A stretch of 64,000 bases of DNA from Allobosea sp. OK403 (GCF_900113835.1 NZ_FOQV01000003.1:310001-374000); one strand, 5' to 3'. Shown: positions 26,272-34,435, counted from the stretch's first letter. The notes: a model not told the origin generated them from the letters alone. Numbers and translations are program-made.

Positions 26272-26873
26272 GATGCGTCCGTCTTCTTTCCTGAGGCCGG
26301 CTTCTTGCCCGATACCGGCTGCTTGCCCAGCGCCAGCAGATCGACCTCATCCTGCGGCCCGTCCTCACCCTCGACCTCGATGAATTCGAAGGCCCGGAAC
26401 TCGAAGGCGCGCAAACCCGTGCCGTCCTGCCCGCCGCGCGGGGTCAGCGTGCGGAAACGCTCGCGGATTTCGCCATCCTCCAGCGTACGATGCAAGGCGA
26501 TCAGCGTCTGCGCCGGATGGTCGCAGAGCGAGGCGGCAAAGGCGATCTCCTCGGCCGCAGCAGCGCGCGCCGTGGCAAGATCGGGGGCGCCGAGTTTTGC
26601 GACGAGATGGCCGGCAAGCTGCGCGATCGCGGTCTCACGCTCCTCCTCCGTCGCCTCGCTCACGACCGCCAGCGTACTCCAGCCGAAGCTCGCAATGCCG
26701 AGGAAGCCGGAGCGGAAAGCGGTGCGCCCCTTGGCGTCGAGCGCCGCGATCCCGGCGGGATCGAACAGGAAGGAGCCGGTCACCAGCCATTCCCCGGGCT
26801 CGGCGGCGCGGCGGAAGACGAAGCTGTCCGATGGGTCGAGCCGGATCGCGCGCGGCAGTTTGAGTGCGCTCAC
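26268..26873 (-). CDS. DUF6505 protein
   Basis: The gene encodes 201 aa and starts with GTG at 26873, which overlaps the upstream stop (GTGA). Visible blocks are LPRAIRLDPSDSFVFRRAA, GEWLVTGSFLFDPAG and FGWSTLAVVSEATEEERETA. The C-terminal tail has duplicated FEFRAFEFIEVE and SGKKPASGKK segments. It is soluble. It occurs with DUF6352, DUF3305 and DUF3306 in FDH loci; no reaction is known. The tight overlaps on both sides suggest fixed stoichiometry with its neighbours. Confidence 0.8.
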   Translation of the reverse strand: MSALKLPRAIRLDPSDSFVFRRAAEPGEWLVTGSFLFDPAGIAALDAKGRTAFRSGFLGIASFGWSTLAVVSEATEEERETAIAQLAGHLVAKLGAPDLATARAAAAEEIAFAASLCDHPAQTLIALHRTLEDGEIRERFRTLTPRGGQDGTGLRAFEFRAFEFIEVEGEDGPQDEVDLLALGKQPVSGKKPASGKKTDAS

Positions 26874-27613
26874 AGCTTGGGCCCGCCACTGTCGCGGTCG
26901 AGCCAGTCGGCCCGGCCCAGCGCCTCGACCAGGCTCCGGCGCTCGATGCCGCTCTGCGAGGTCGCCACCAGATCGCCATTCGCCTCGATGCCGTGGCGGG
27001 TGCCGACGACCTTGTCGAGCCGGTCGAGCCAGCGGCGGGCCACGGCCTTGGGCCCATCGCTCTGCCAATGCGTGACGCCGAGCATGAGATGGCGCGCGAA
27101 GGATTCGATCAGATCGACCGCATCGACCTCCTCGAAACCTTCCTCCGCCATGCCGACGCCGGTCTGCTCGATCGCGAAGGGCGCCATGGTGGTGGCGCGC
27201 AACATCGCGCCGAAGACGAGCCAATCCGCCACATCGCCCTCGCCGCAACCCTGCGGCCAGGCGAGCCGGCCGCCGCCGATCAGGCCATGGTCGTAGATCA
27301 GCGCATCAGGCCAGCGGAATAGGACCGGCCGCTCCGGCGGGCAATGCACGGCCAGCGCGTCGGCCAGCGCATTCATCGCGAGGTAGTGGGCGAGCCGCGC
27401 CTCACCGAGCACGGCGTCGGGCTCCAGCACCACGGCGAATTCGACGATGTCGAAGCGGCGCACCCAGACCAGCGTCGCAGCCCCCGCCTCGGTGGCGATC
27501 GCCTGGGCATGGGCGAAGGCGTCGCCGGCTTCGCGCAGGGTCACGAGCGAGAAGCCCGGCGGCAGGACAGGCTCCCGCCGCAGATCGTCAGGGCGCGGGA
27601 CATTCACCGCCAT
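26870..27613 (-). CDS. Biotin/lipoate protein ligase-like protein
   Basis: The gene encodes 247 aa. It has the fold signature of the lipoate/biotin ligase family (DUF4444-type): LVWVRRFDIVEFAVVLEP, LAHYLAMNALADALAV, RPVLFRWPDALIYDHGLIGG and WLVFGAMLRAT. The usual GRGRRGR-type ligase motif is not seen, so classical BirA activity is doubtful. It is first in the DUF6505-DUF6352-DUF3305-DUF3306 operon. The start is the ATG at 27613 three bases after AGGAGG; a GTG two codons later would have better spacing. Attachment of a lipoyl- or biotin-like group, or simple ligand binding, are both possible. Confidence 0.78.
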   Translation of the reverse strand: MAVNVPRPDDLRREPVLPPGFSLVTLREAGDAFAHAQAIATEAGAATLVWVRRFDIVEFAVVLEPDAVLGEARLAHYLAMNALADALAVHCPPERPVLFRWPDALIYDHGLIGGGRLAWPQGCGEGDVADWLVFGAMLRATTMAPFAIEQTGVGMAEEGFEEVDAVDLIESFARHLMLGVTHWQSDGPKAVARRWLDRLDKVVGTRHGIEANGDLVATSQSGIERRSLVEALGRADWLDRDSGGPKL

Positions 27614-27766
27614 CGACCTCCTGCTCCCCGGTGGCGCGACGAATTGCTCATCGCCGGTTTCTTTTGAACCCGTCCAATTCCATATAAGCCTCGATTGTCG
27701 CAAGGGAGACGAAAAGACGCTCCCGGCAGATCGGCCAAGGACGAGAACGCCAAGGAAGTGAACGTA
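27614..27766. promoter_or_regulatory. Divergent promoter region between the DUF operon and the Fe-S protein gene
   Basis: These 153 bp lie between two divergent starts and contain an AT-richer centre (TTTCTTTTGAAC, ATTCCATATAAG) that should hold promoters for both sides. No confident -35/-10 spacing could be assigned. The arrangement implies shared control of the two transcripts. Confidence 0.45.
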
Positions 27767-29806
27767 ATGACCGGCACCGCACGCACGCTGATGGTCTGCT
27801 CCTGCGAGGACACCATGCCGCTCGATGGCGAGGCGCTGGCGCGTGGTTGCAAGGGCGGCGAGATCAGGACCGCGCGGCATCTCTGCCGCACGCAGACGGA
27901 GATCTTCACGAAGCTGCTCGGTGAGCGCGACGCCATCACCGTCGGCTGCACGCAGGAAGCCCCGCTTTTTGAGGAAATCGCTGCCGACCTCGATTATGCC
28001 GGCGATCTCGTCTTCGCCAATATCCGTGAAACCGGCGGCTGGGCGCGCGAGGCGAAGTCCGCCGGCCCCAAGATGGCGGCTCTGCTGGCGGCCGCAGCCG
28101 AGCCGATGCCGCCGGCGAGCTTCACCACGCTGGAAAGCAAGGGCGTGGCGCTGGTCTATGGCCATGACGAGGTCGCGCTCTCGGTCGGGCAGAGGCTGGC
28201 AGAGCATCTCGACGTCACCATTCTGCTGTCGCGGCCTGGCGAGATCACGCCGCCGCGCCTCTCCGACATTCCGGTGCTGAAGGGCACGATCGTCGCCGCG
28301 ACCGGCTGGCTTGGCGCCTTCGATCTGACGGTCAACGATTACGCCGCGCCCTCCCCCTCCTCGCGAAGCAAGCTCGTCTTCGGCGAAGCGCGCAATGGCG
28401 CGAACTCGCAATGCGACATCGTCATCGACGTTTCCGGAGGTGCGCCGCTCTTCCCGGCCGGCGATTTGCGTGCCGGCTATCTGCGCGCCGACCCGCGCGA
28501 CAAAGCGGCGGTCGAGCACTTGATCGGGGAAGCCGGCCATCTCGTCGGCGAATTCGACAAGCCGGCTTACGTCCGGCTGAACCAGGATCTTTGCGCCCAT
28601 TCGCGCTCGTCCAAGATCGGCTGCACGCGCTGCCTCGAGCTCTGCCCGACAGGTGCGATCACGCCAGCGGGCGACCATGTCGCGATCTCGGCCGAGATCT
28701 GCGCCGGCTGCGGCGCCTGCGCGGCCGTTTGCCCGACTGGCGCCGTGACCTACGCCCTGCCGCCGACCGACGCGCTGCTGCGCCGCCTGCGCACCCTGCT
28801 GACCACCTATGCCGAGGCCGGCGGCCGCGAGGCCGTGCTGCTGCTGCATGATGGCGAGCATGGCGAGGCGCTGATCGACGCGCTCGCTCGCTTCGGCGAC
28901 GGCCTGCCGGCACGCGTGCTGCCGCTGCGCGTCAACGAGATCACCCAGATCGGGCTCGAGACCCATGCGGCGGCGCTGGCTTTCGGGGCGTCGGCCATCC
29001 GCGTGCTCGGCCGCGCCAAACCCAAGCACGACCTCTCCGGCCTGACCCGCAATCTCGACTACGCCAACGCGCTCGCAGGCGCGCTCGGCTATGGCGAGGG
29101 TCGCGCCGGGTTGATCGAAACCGACGACCCCGACCAATTGGCGCAGGCGCTGGCGCGGATCGCATCCGGCACTACGGGCACGACGCCGGCCCGCTTCCGC
29201 CCGATGGGCGATGGCCGGCCATTGCTGCGCCAGACCATCGGGGAACTGCATGCCGCCGCACCGACGCCGATCGCGGCCGTGGCGATGCCGCCGCTCGCGC
29301 CTTTTGGGACGATCCATGTCGACAGTGAGGGCTGCACGCTCTGCCTGGCCTGCGTCTCCGCCTGCCCGGTGCAGGCGCTCTCGGACAATCCCGATCGCCC
29401 GACGCTCGCCTTCCAGGAAGACCTTTGCGTGCAATGCGGGCTCTGCGCCGCGACCTGTCCGGAAAAGGTGATCACGCTGGAGCCGCGCATCGATTTCGAC
29501 GCCTGGGCCGGCGGCAAGCGCGTGCTGAAGCAGGAGGAGCCCTTCCACTGCATCAACTGCGCAAAGCCCTTCGGCGTCAGGAGCACAATCGAGAAGATCG
29601 TGGCCAAGCTGGAGAACAAGCACTGGATGTTCTCGGGCGACGCCGCCAAGCGCATCTCGGTGATCAGGATGTGCGAGGATTGCCGCGTCGAGGTCGTGGT
29701 CAATGAGAGCTTCGACCCACATCTCTCGCCGCAGCGCCCACCCGTGCGCACCACGGACGATTATCTGCGCGAACGGGCCGAGCGGGGCGAGGATCCGTTG
29801 CAGTAG
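27767..29806 (+). CDS. Multi-[4Fe-4S] iron-sulfur protein of the formate dehydrogenase accessory cluster
   Basis: The gene encodes 679 aa. The N-terminus (ARTLMVCSCEDTMPLD, CTQEAPLFEE) resembles HdrA/FdhF-associated proteins. Cysteine groups are near residues 275-295 (CTRCLELCPTGAI), 311-325 (CAGCGACAAVCPTGAV), 523-537 (CTLCLACVSACPVQAL) and 553-565 (CVQCGLCAATCPEKVI). Further CINC and CEDC pairs lie near the C-terminus. This gives at least four [4Fe-4S] sites. No signal peptide or membrane segment is present, so it should be a cytoplasmic electron carrier. It is divergent from the DUF operon. The start ATG at 27767 has AAGGA upstream. Electron donor and acceptor are unknown. Confidence 0.85.
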   Translation: MTGTARTLMVCSCEDTMPLDGEALARGCKGGEIRTARHLCRTQTEIFTKLLGERDAITVGCTQEAPLFEEIAADLDYAGDLVFANIRETGGWAREAKSAGPKMAALLAAAAEPMPPASFTTLESKGVALVYGHDEVALSVGQRLAEHLDVTILLSRPGEITPPRLSDIPVLKGTIVAATGWLGAFDLTVNDYAAPSPSSRSKLVFGEARNGANSQCDIVIDVSGGAPLFPAGDLRAGYLRADPRDKAAVEHLIGEAGHLVGEFDKPAYVRLNQDLCAHSRSSKIGCTRCLELCPTGAITPAGDHVAISAEICAGCGACAAVCPTGAVTYALPPTDALLRRLRTLLTTYAEAGGREAVLLLHDGEHGEALIDALARFGDGLPARVLPLRVNEITQIGLETHAAALAFGASAIRVLGRAKPKHDLSGLTRNLDYANALAGALGYGEGRAGLIETDDPDQLAQALARIASGTTGTTPARFRPMGDGRPLLRQTIGELHAAAPTPIAAVAMPPLAPFGTIHVDSEGCTLCLACVSACPVQALSDNPDRPTLAFQEDLCVQCGLCAATCPEKVITLEPRIDFDAWAGGKRVLKQEEPFHCINCAKPFGVRSTIEKIVAKLENKHWMFSGDAAKRISVIRMCEDCRVEVVVNESFDPHLSPQRPPVRTTDDYLRERAERGEDPLQ

Positions 29807-29817
29807 GAACGCGATCT

Positions 29818-29981
29818 GTCATTCCGGGGCGCGGCAATGCCGCGAACCCGGAACCCACGACCGGGTGTGCCCTGCCTCCGCTGTTGTGTGTCGCTCGCCC
29901 GGTCGTGGGTTCCGGGTTCATCGCGGAGTTTATCCTTGGGCCGACCAAAGGTCGGACCCGAGGGCGATGCCCCGGAATGAC
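29818..29981. repeat. Dispersed 164-bp palindromic repeat (GTCATTCCGGGGC family)
   Basis: The element begins GTCATTCCGGGGC and ends GCCCCGGAATGAC. It has inner arms GGAACCCACGACCGGG and CCCGGTCGTGGGTTCC, and the block TTATCCTTGGGCCGACC. The copy at 34436-34602 shares most of its length. Between two converging genes it may also end transcription. Confidence 0.85.
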
Positions 29982-29988
29982 AAACGGC

Positions 29989-31263
29989 TCACTGCGTCAC
30001 CTTCTCCAGCCACTCCACCAGAGCCTGCCTGTCCTCGGCCGAGCCAATCGTCTGCTCCGGCATCTTCGTTCCCGGCGTGTAGGTATTCGGCCCGAGCTCG
30101 AAGAGTTTCGCCACCGTCTCCTTGCTCCAGACGATGTCCATCGTCTTGAAGGCGTCGGAATAAGCGTAGCCGGGCGCGGTCGCGATCCTGCGTCCGAAGA
30201 GGCCATGCAGCGTGGGCCCCGCCCGGTTGCCGTCCGCAGGCGTGAGGGTGTGGCAGGCGGCGCAGGCGCGAAAGGCCTGCGCGCCGCGCTCGCCCTGGAA
30301 GGCCGCCAGCACATCCTCGCCCGCGCGCGGAACCACAGCGCCGATATGTTCGCCGGTGACCGCGTTCCAGCGCCGGACCAGCCGGTCCGCGCCGCCCGAG
30401 AGCAGTTCCTTGCCACCGGGCAGGAAGGCCAGCGACCAAACGGGCAAGCCGGGGCCGAGCAACGTCGCCCGGATCGTGCGCGTCTTGCGGTCGATCAGCG
30501 CAACCTGCCCGCGCAGGCCCCCCGCCGCGATCGTTGCGCCATCGGCTGAGAGCGCCAGCGCGATCAACGGCGTCTGGCCGATCTCGATCTCGGCGCGGGC
30601 CTCTCCCTCGGGACCGAACAGCCTGAGCCTGCCATCGGCGGCGGCGACCGCGATCTCGCCATCGGGCGCGACCACGACGCCGTTGAGCGGCGCCGGCAGC
30701 GTGACGATCCTGGCCGGCCCGCCGCCCGCTGGCCAGACCCGCAAGGTCGCGTCGTAGCCGGAACTGACGACGGCCCCGCCGGGCGCGAAGGCGACGCCGT
30801 TCACCGGCCCCTTATGCCCCTCCAACACACGCGCGGAGCCGTCCGCGAGCGAGGTCACACGCAGCGTCTCGTCCCAGGAGGCGGAGGCGATGCTCATGCC
30901 ATCTGGCGAGACCGCGAGCGCCGAGACCTGCCCCTTATGCCCTTCGATCACCCGCGCCGGCTCGTTCGCCTCGCCGCGCCAGAGCGCGATGCGGCCATCC
31001 TCCCCGCCGGTGGCGAAGCCGAGGCCGTTCACGGTCGCAGCCGCATTGACCGCGCCCTGGTGGAAGCGCAGCACCTTTTCGGCGCTGCCCGTGCTCAATC
31101 GCCAGAGGATCGCCGACTGGTCGAAGGAGCCCGTCAGCGCGAACTGCCCGTCAGTCGAGACCGCGACCGCGCGCACCGGCCCGCCATGGCCGCGCAGCTC
31201 CTGGGCGAGAGCGGGTGCGGCAAGCGTTGCGAGACCGAGGCAGGCGAGGCCGATGAAGTGCAT
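29989..31263 (-). CDS. Secreted WD40-repeat protein with C-terminal cytochrome c domain
   Basis: The gene encodes 424 aa. A signal peptide (1-20, ending LA-QE) is followed by about seven WD40-like blades (residues 22-320; LRGHGGPVRAVAVSTDGQFA, VIEGHKGQVSALAVSPDGM and similar), then a class I cytochrome c domain. The haem motif CAACH is at about 334-338, and a Met ligand probably lies in PGTKMPEQ. It is exported and loaded with haem in the periplasm. It could pass electrons to or from the periplasmic formate dehydrogenase or a terminal oxidase; that is inference from context. The fusion of both domains in one chain is uncommon. Confidence 0.85.
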   Translation of the reverse strand: MHFIGLACLGLATLAAPALAQELRGHGGPVRAVAVSTDGQFALTGSFDQSAILWRLSTGSAEKVLRFHQGAVNAAATVNGLGFATGGEDGRIALWRGEANEPARVIEGHKGQVSALAVSPDGMSIASASWDETLRVTSLADGSARVLEGHKGPVNGVAFAPGGAVVSSGYDATLRVWPAGGGPARIVTLPAPLNGVVVAPDGEIAVAAADGRLRLFGPEGEARAEIEIGQTPLIALALSADGATIAAGGLRGQVALIDRKTRTIRATLLGPGLPVWSLAFLPGGKELLSGGADRLVRRWNAVTGEHIGAVVPRAGEDVLAAFQGERGAQAFRACAACHTLTPADGNRAGPTLHGLFGRRIATAPGYAYSDAFKTMDIVWSKETVAKLFELGPNTYTPGTKMPEQTIGSAEDRQALVEWLEKVTQ

Positions 31264-31366
31264 GCTGTTATCATGTAACGGCGAAGCGGATTGGCAAGGC
31301 GCACAGTTGCCCCAGCCCGATCAGCCATCATATGAAGCGCAGCCCTTTCGCCGAGTTCCAGGTTCC

Positions 31367-31597
31367 ATGACCCCGATCCCGCTCAATCTGCGCGGCCTGA
31401 AGTGCCCCCTGCCCGCGCTCAGGGTGCGCAAGGCGCTGAAGGGCGCTGAGGCCGGCGCGCTTTTCGTGGTCGAATGCACCGACCCGATGGCGGCGATCGA
31501 CATTCCCAATCTGATGCGCGAGACCGGCGACGCGATCGAACGCAGCGCGAGCGAGGGTGACCTCCTCGTCTTTCATATCCGCAAGGCGGCGGCCTGA
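31367..31597 (+). CDS. TusA-family sulfurtransferase
   Basis: The gene encodes 76 aa. It has the TusA core LNLRGLKCPLPALRVRKAL with the sulfur-carrying Cys at about 13 in the CPxP motif, and the VVECTDPMAAIDIPNLMRE segment. TusA proteins relay persulfide sulfur for tRNA thiolation, molybdenum cofactor enzymes or sulfur oxidation. Its place 25 bp before an Mrp ATPase and near fdhD and moeA suggests a part in cofactor or Fe-S maturation. The start is the ATG at 31367; the ribosome binding site is weak (CCAGG). Confidence 0.88.
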   Translation: MTPIPLNLRGLKCPLPALRVRKALKGAEAGALFVVECTDPMAAIDIPNLMRETGDAIERSASEGDLLVFHIRKAAA

Positions 31598-31622
31598 CGC
31601 CGCACCGACTGGAGTTGCCGAA

Positions 31623-32747
31623 TTGGCCCTGACCCAAGCCGACATTCTGCGCGCGCTCGAACTGGTGAAGCTGCCGGCGAGCGGGCAATCGCTCGCGGCG
31701 TCCGGCCGCGTCAACAACATCCTGATCGATGGCGGCAAGGTGATCTTCGCGATCGGCATCGACGCGACCGAGGCCGATGCGATGGAGCCGGTGCGCAAAC
31801 AGGCGGAAAGCGCCGTCTCCGGCCTGCCGGGCGTGACGCAGGTGCTGGTCGGCCTCACCGCCGACAAGGCGCCCTCCTCGGCCGCGGCCCAGGCGCGCAG
31901 CCAAGCGCATCGCCCCGCACCCGGCCCGGGCGGGCCGCCGCCCAAGGCTGCCGGCGTTCCCGGCGTGAAGCAGATCATCGCGGTCGCCAGCGGCAAGGGC
32001 GGCGTCGGCAAATCCACCACCACCGCCAATCTCGCCGTTGCGCTCAGCGTGCTGGGCCTCAAGGTCGGCGTGCTCGACGCCGACATCTACGGCCCCTCCG
32101 TGCCGAAAATCTTCGGCATCACCGGCAAGCCGAAGCTGATCTCGGGTCGGACGCTCGCGCCGATGGAGGCCTATGGCCTCAAGATCATGTCGATCGGCTT
32201 CCTGATCGACGAGGAAACGCCGATGATCTGGCGCGGGCCGATGGTGATCTCGGCCATCACCCAGATGCTGCGCGAGGTCGCCTGGGGCGAGCTCGACGTG
32301 CTCGTGGTCGACATGCCGCCGGGCACCGGCGACGCACAGCTCACCATGGCGCAGCAGACGCCGCTGGCGGGTGCCGTCATCGTCTCGACTCCGCAGGATC
32401 TGGCGCTGCTCGATGCGCGCCGCGGCGTCGCGATGTTCCGCAAGGTCGAGGTGCCGATCCTCGGCGTGGTCGAGAATATGAGCTATTTCATCTGCCCGGA
32501 ATGCGGCCACCGCTCCGACATCTTCGCCCATGGCGGGGCGAGACACGAAGCGGAACGCCTCGGCGTGCCCTTCCTCGGCGAGGTGCCGCTCGCCATGTCG
32601 ATCCGCGAGACCTCAGATAGCGGTCGCCCGATCGTCGCCAGCGACCCCGACAGCGCCCATGCCAAGGCTTATCTCGCCATCGCGCGGCAAGTGCAGGCGG
32701 GGCTTAGCGGCGCGGTCAGGGCAGCGCCCCGCATCGTCATAGAGTGA
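31623..32747 (+). CDS. Mrp/NBP35 family Fe-S cluster carrier ATPase (ApbC-like)
   Basis: The gene encodes 374 aa. Residues 1-95 are a MIP18-like domain (DILRALELVKLPASGQSL). A Pro/Ala linker follows, then the deviant Walker A GKGGVGKSTTTANLA (about 122-136), the VVDMPPGTGDAQLT switch, and the CPEC cysteine pair (about 290) that binds the bridging [4Fe-4S] cluster. It inserts Fe-S clusters into target proteins. The start is a TTG at 31623 with GGAG eight bases upstream; a longer reading from 31557 would overlap tusA. Nearby multi-cluster Fe-S proteins are natural clients. Confidence 0.93.
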   Translation: MALTQADILRALELVKLPASGQSLAASGRVNNILIDGGKVIFAIGIDATEADAMEPVRKQAESAVSGLPGVTQVLVGLTADKAPSSAAAQARSQAHRPAPGPGGPPPKAAGVPGVKQIIAVASGKGGVGKSTTTANLAVALSVLGLKVGVLDADIYGPSVPKIFGITGKPKLISGRTLAPMEAYGLKIMSIGFLIDEETPMIWRGPMVISAITQMLREVAWGELDVLVVDMPPGTGDAQLTMAQQTPLAGAVIVSTPQDLALLDARRGVAMFRKVEVPILGVVENMSYFICPECGHRSDIFAHGGARHEAERLGVPFLGEVPLAMSIRETSDSGRPIVASDPDSAHAKAYLAIARQVQAGLSGAVRAAPRIVIE

Positions 32748-32791
32748 GCGCGCGGGCGATGTGACGGTGCCGCATCCACCCGAAAACAGCC

Positions 32792-32909
32792 GTCATTCCG
32801 GACAAGCGGCGAAGCCGCGCCGATCCGGAATCTATCGAAGGGCCAATCCTTTGACGGGTCCGGCTCTACGATGGATTCCGGGTCTCCGCTTCGCTGCGCC
32901 CGGAATGAC
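32792..32909. repeat. Dispersed palindromic repeat (GTCATTCCGG family, short form)
   Basis: It begins GTCATTCCGG and ends CCGGAATGAC, with inner arms near GATCCGGAATC and GATTCCGGGTC. It is related to the elements at 29818, 34436 and 50158. It lies 45 bp after the mrp stop. Confidence 0.75.
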
Positions 32910-32974
32910 GGCGCCTCTTGACATCACTGTTTGAATGTTCTTCTTTTGTTCTTCACGAACCGAAGGAGCGGCCC

Positions 32975-33373
32975 ATGCCCGTGAGCCACGCACGCCATAT
33001 CGGGATCGGTATCGATCGTCCGGCGGACGAGGTCTATGCCTTCCTGGCCGAACCGCTGAACTTTCCGAAATGGGCCGAGGGGCTTGGGCATAGTTTCAGC
33101 CATGTCGAGGGCATGACCTGGGTCGCCGAGACGCCGATGGGCCGGATGCGGATCCTGTTCAGCGAGCCCAACCGCTACGGCGTGCTCGACCACGCCGTCA
33201 TTCCCGACAATGGCGACGCCATGCATAATCCGATGCGCGTCATGGCCAATGGCGACGGCAGCGAGATCGTGTTCACGCTGTTCCAGCGCGACATGTCCGA
33301 CGACGAAATGGCGCGCGACGCCGGCATGGTGGCGCGCGACTTGGCGGCGTTGAAGGCGCTGCTGGGGGGTTAG
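32975..33373 (+). CDS. SRPBCC (START-like) family protein
   Basis: The gene encodes 132 aa. The pattern IGIGIDRPADEVYAFLAEPL and NFPKWAEGL is the entry strand and helix of the SRPBCC hydrophobic-cavity fold. The C-terminal long helix is ARDAGMVARDLAALKALLGG. Such proteins bind lipids or other apolar ligands or act as polyketide cyclases; no substrate is evident. The start ATG at 32975 has AAGGAG six bases upstream. It stands alone, bounded by repeats on both sides. Confidence 0.8.
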   Translation: MPVSHARHIGIGIDRPADEVYAFLAEPLNFPKWAEGLGHSFSHVEGMTWVAETPMGRMRILFSEPNRYGVLDHAVIPDNGDAMHNPMRVMANGDGSEIVFTLFQRDMSDDEMARDAGMVARDLAALKALLGG

Positions 33374-33420
33374 AGCGTTTTCGAGCGAAGTGGACACCGG
33401 TTCGCGTGAAGAAAACGTGT
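33371..33420. repeat. Rhizobial-type palindromic repeat, copy of that at 15865
   Basis: The sequence runs TAGAGCGTTTTCGAGCGAAG, then a central ACACCGGT, then GAAGAAAACG. Read in reverse it is almost identical to 15865-15912. It starts at the stop codon of the SRPBCC gene. Confidence 0.75.
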
Positions 33421-33437
33421 CAAAACAAGGAGCTAGA

Positions 33438-33470
33438 GCATTTCTGCGTTTCAGAGAAACGCGGAAGTGC
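33438..33470. terminator. 15-bp imperfect hairpin after the small minus-strand gene
   Basis: GCATTTCTGCGTTTC pairs with GAAACGCGGAAGTGC around AGA. It begins one base after the stop codon of the 41-aa gene. It is flanked by TAGAGC on both sides, so it may be another mobile palindrome that doubles as a 3' end. Confidence 0.55.
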
Positions 33471-33471
33471 G

Positions 33472-33597
33472 CTAGAGCCTGACGCTGCCGGTCGAATAGG
33501 CTGTTTCCACCGGCTTCTGGAAGAAGTCGTTCAGCACGAGGCTCGCCCCGAAAGCGGCGACCACGGCGAAGATGACGGCGGCGATGAATGCTTTCAC
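33472..33597 (-). CDS. Small single-pass membrane protein, 41 aa
   Basis: The frame runs from GTG at 33597 to TAG at 33472 and reads MKAFIAAVIFAVVAAFGASL, then a polar end with KPVETAYSTGSVRL. Residues 4-22 form a membrane helix or uncleaved signal. GGGGGAAG lies just upstream of the GTG and is a strong ribosome binding site. The composition (one helix and a short polar tail) and the good start support a real gene. No function is known. Confidence 0.65.
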   Translation of the reverse strand: MKAFIAAVIFAVVAAFGASLVLNDFFQKPVETAYSTGSVRL

Positions 33598-33684
33598 GAT
33601 CTTCCCCCAAGGCGCGGCAGCGATAAGCAGCTCTTATCACGAGACATAGTCAGACGCGGTACATCTATCAAGCCGATGGCAGCC

Positions 33685-33768
33685 GTCATTGCGAGGAGCC
33701 CAGCGACGAAGCAATCCAAGAGGTCTCGCACTACGTCGCCTGGATTGCTTCGCTGCGCTCGCAATGAC
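33685..33768. repeat. Dispersed 84-bp palindromic repeat (GTCATTGCGAG family)
   Basis: It begins GTCATTGCGAGGAG and ends CTCGCAATGAC, with inner arms GAAGCAATCCA and TGGATTGCTTC. Related copies lie at 42279-42362 (same length) and 52682-52760. It fills the space upstream of the 41-aa gene. Confidence 0.85.
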
Positions 33769-33788
33769 GGTGTCGAGAGGCCGAAGTC

Positions 33789-34421
33789 TCAGCTGCCATT
33801 TGACGAAAGGCTCCCGAAAAGCCGCTCGGCCTCGGTCAGATCCTCCGGCCGGTTGGCGTTGAAGAACGGATCGACCGGATCGACCGGCCACTCCGCGCTG
33901 GCGCAGCCATGGCGCGCCGTCCAGCGGTCGATCTTGCGCTCGTCCTCGACGGTCAGCGCATGGCGCAGATCCTCGCGCAGTGCCAGCGGCCAGAGCCCGA
34001 TGACGGGATGCGTCCAGCCGCCCGATGCCGCACAGGCGAGCGGAACATTCAGCTCCACGCGGGCCTGGTGCAGACGGGCGACGAGGTCGCGCGGGATGAA
34101 GGGCGTGTCGGCGGCGACGCTGATCATCCAGCTCAATCCGGGCCGGTGCTGCGCCATCCAGTCGAGCCCGGCGAGGATACCGGCGAGCGGGCCGGCGAAA
34201 TCCGGCACGCTGTCGGCGACGACCGGCAGGCCATAATCGGAAAAGCGCGCCGGATCGCCATTGGCGTTGATCAGCAGGCTCTCGCATTGCGGGCCGAGCC
34301 GCTCGACGACATGGGCGAGGATGGTCCGGCCGGCGATCATCCGCAGCGGCTTGTCGCCACCGCCCATGCGGCGCGCAAGGCCGCCGGCGAGGAGCAGCCC
34401 GAGAGTGGGGGGCGTATTCAT
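33789..34421 (-). CDS. mobA: Molybdenum cofactor guanylyltransferase MobA
   Basis: The gene encodes 210 aa. It is a nucleotidyltransferase that adds GMP to molybdopterin to form the guanine dinucleotide cofactor required by DMSO-reductase-type enzymes such as formate dehydrogenase. The signature [18 protein letters not shown] lies at the N-terminus, [13 protein letters not shown] holds the metal-binding Asp, and [10 protein letters not shown] is the C-terminal box. The start is the ATG at 34421, with GGTGG six bases upstream; an ATG two codons earlier is possible. It lies downstream of fdhD on the same strand, separated by a dispersed repeat. Confidence 0.93.
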   Translation of the reverse strand: MNTPPTLGLLLAGGLARRMGGGDKPLRMIAGRTILAHVVERLGPQCESLLINANGDPARFSDYGLPVVADSVPDFAGPLAGILAGLDWMAQHRPGLSWMISVAADTPFIPRDLVARLHQARVELNVPLACAASGGWTHPVIGLWPLALREDLRHALTVEDERKIDRWTARHGCASAEWPVDPVDPFFNANRPEDLTEAERLFGSLSSNGS

Positions 34422-34435
34422 CCGCATCCACCCCT

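Noticed and set aside
27632..27648. Sigma-54-like promoter (TGGCGCG...TTGCT) upstream of the Fe-S protein gene
   Set aside because: The GG and GC elements are 11 bases apart instead of the required 10, so it should not work as a sigma-54 site.
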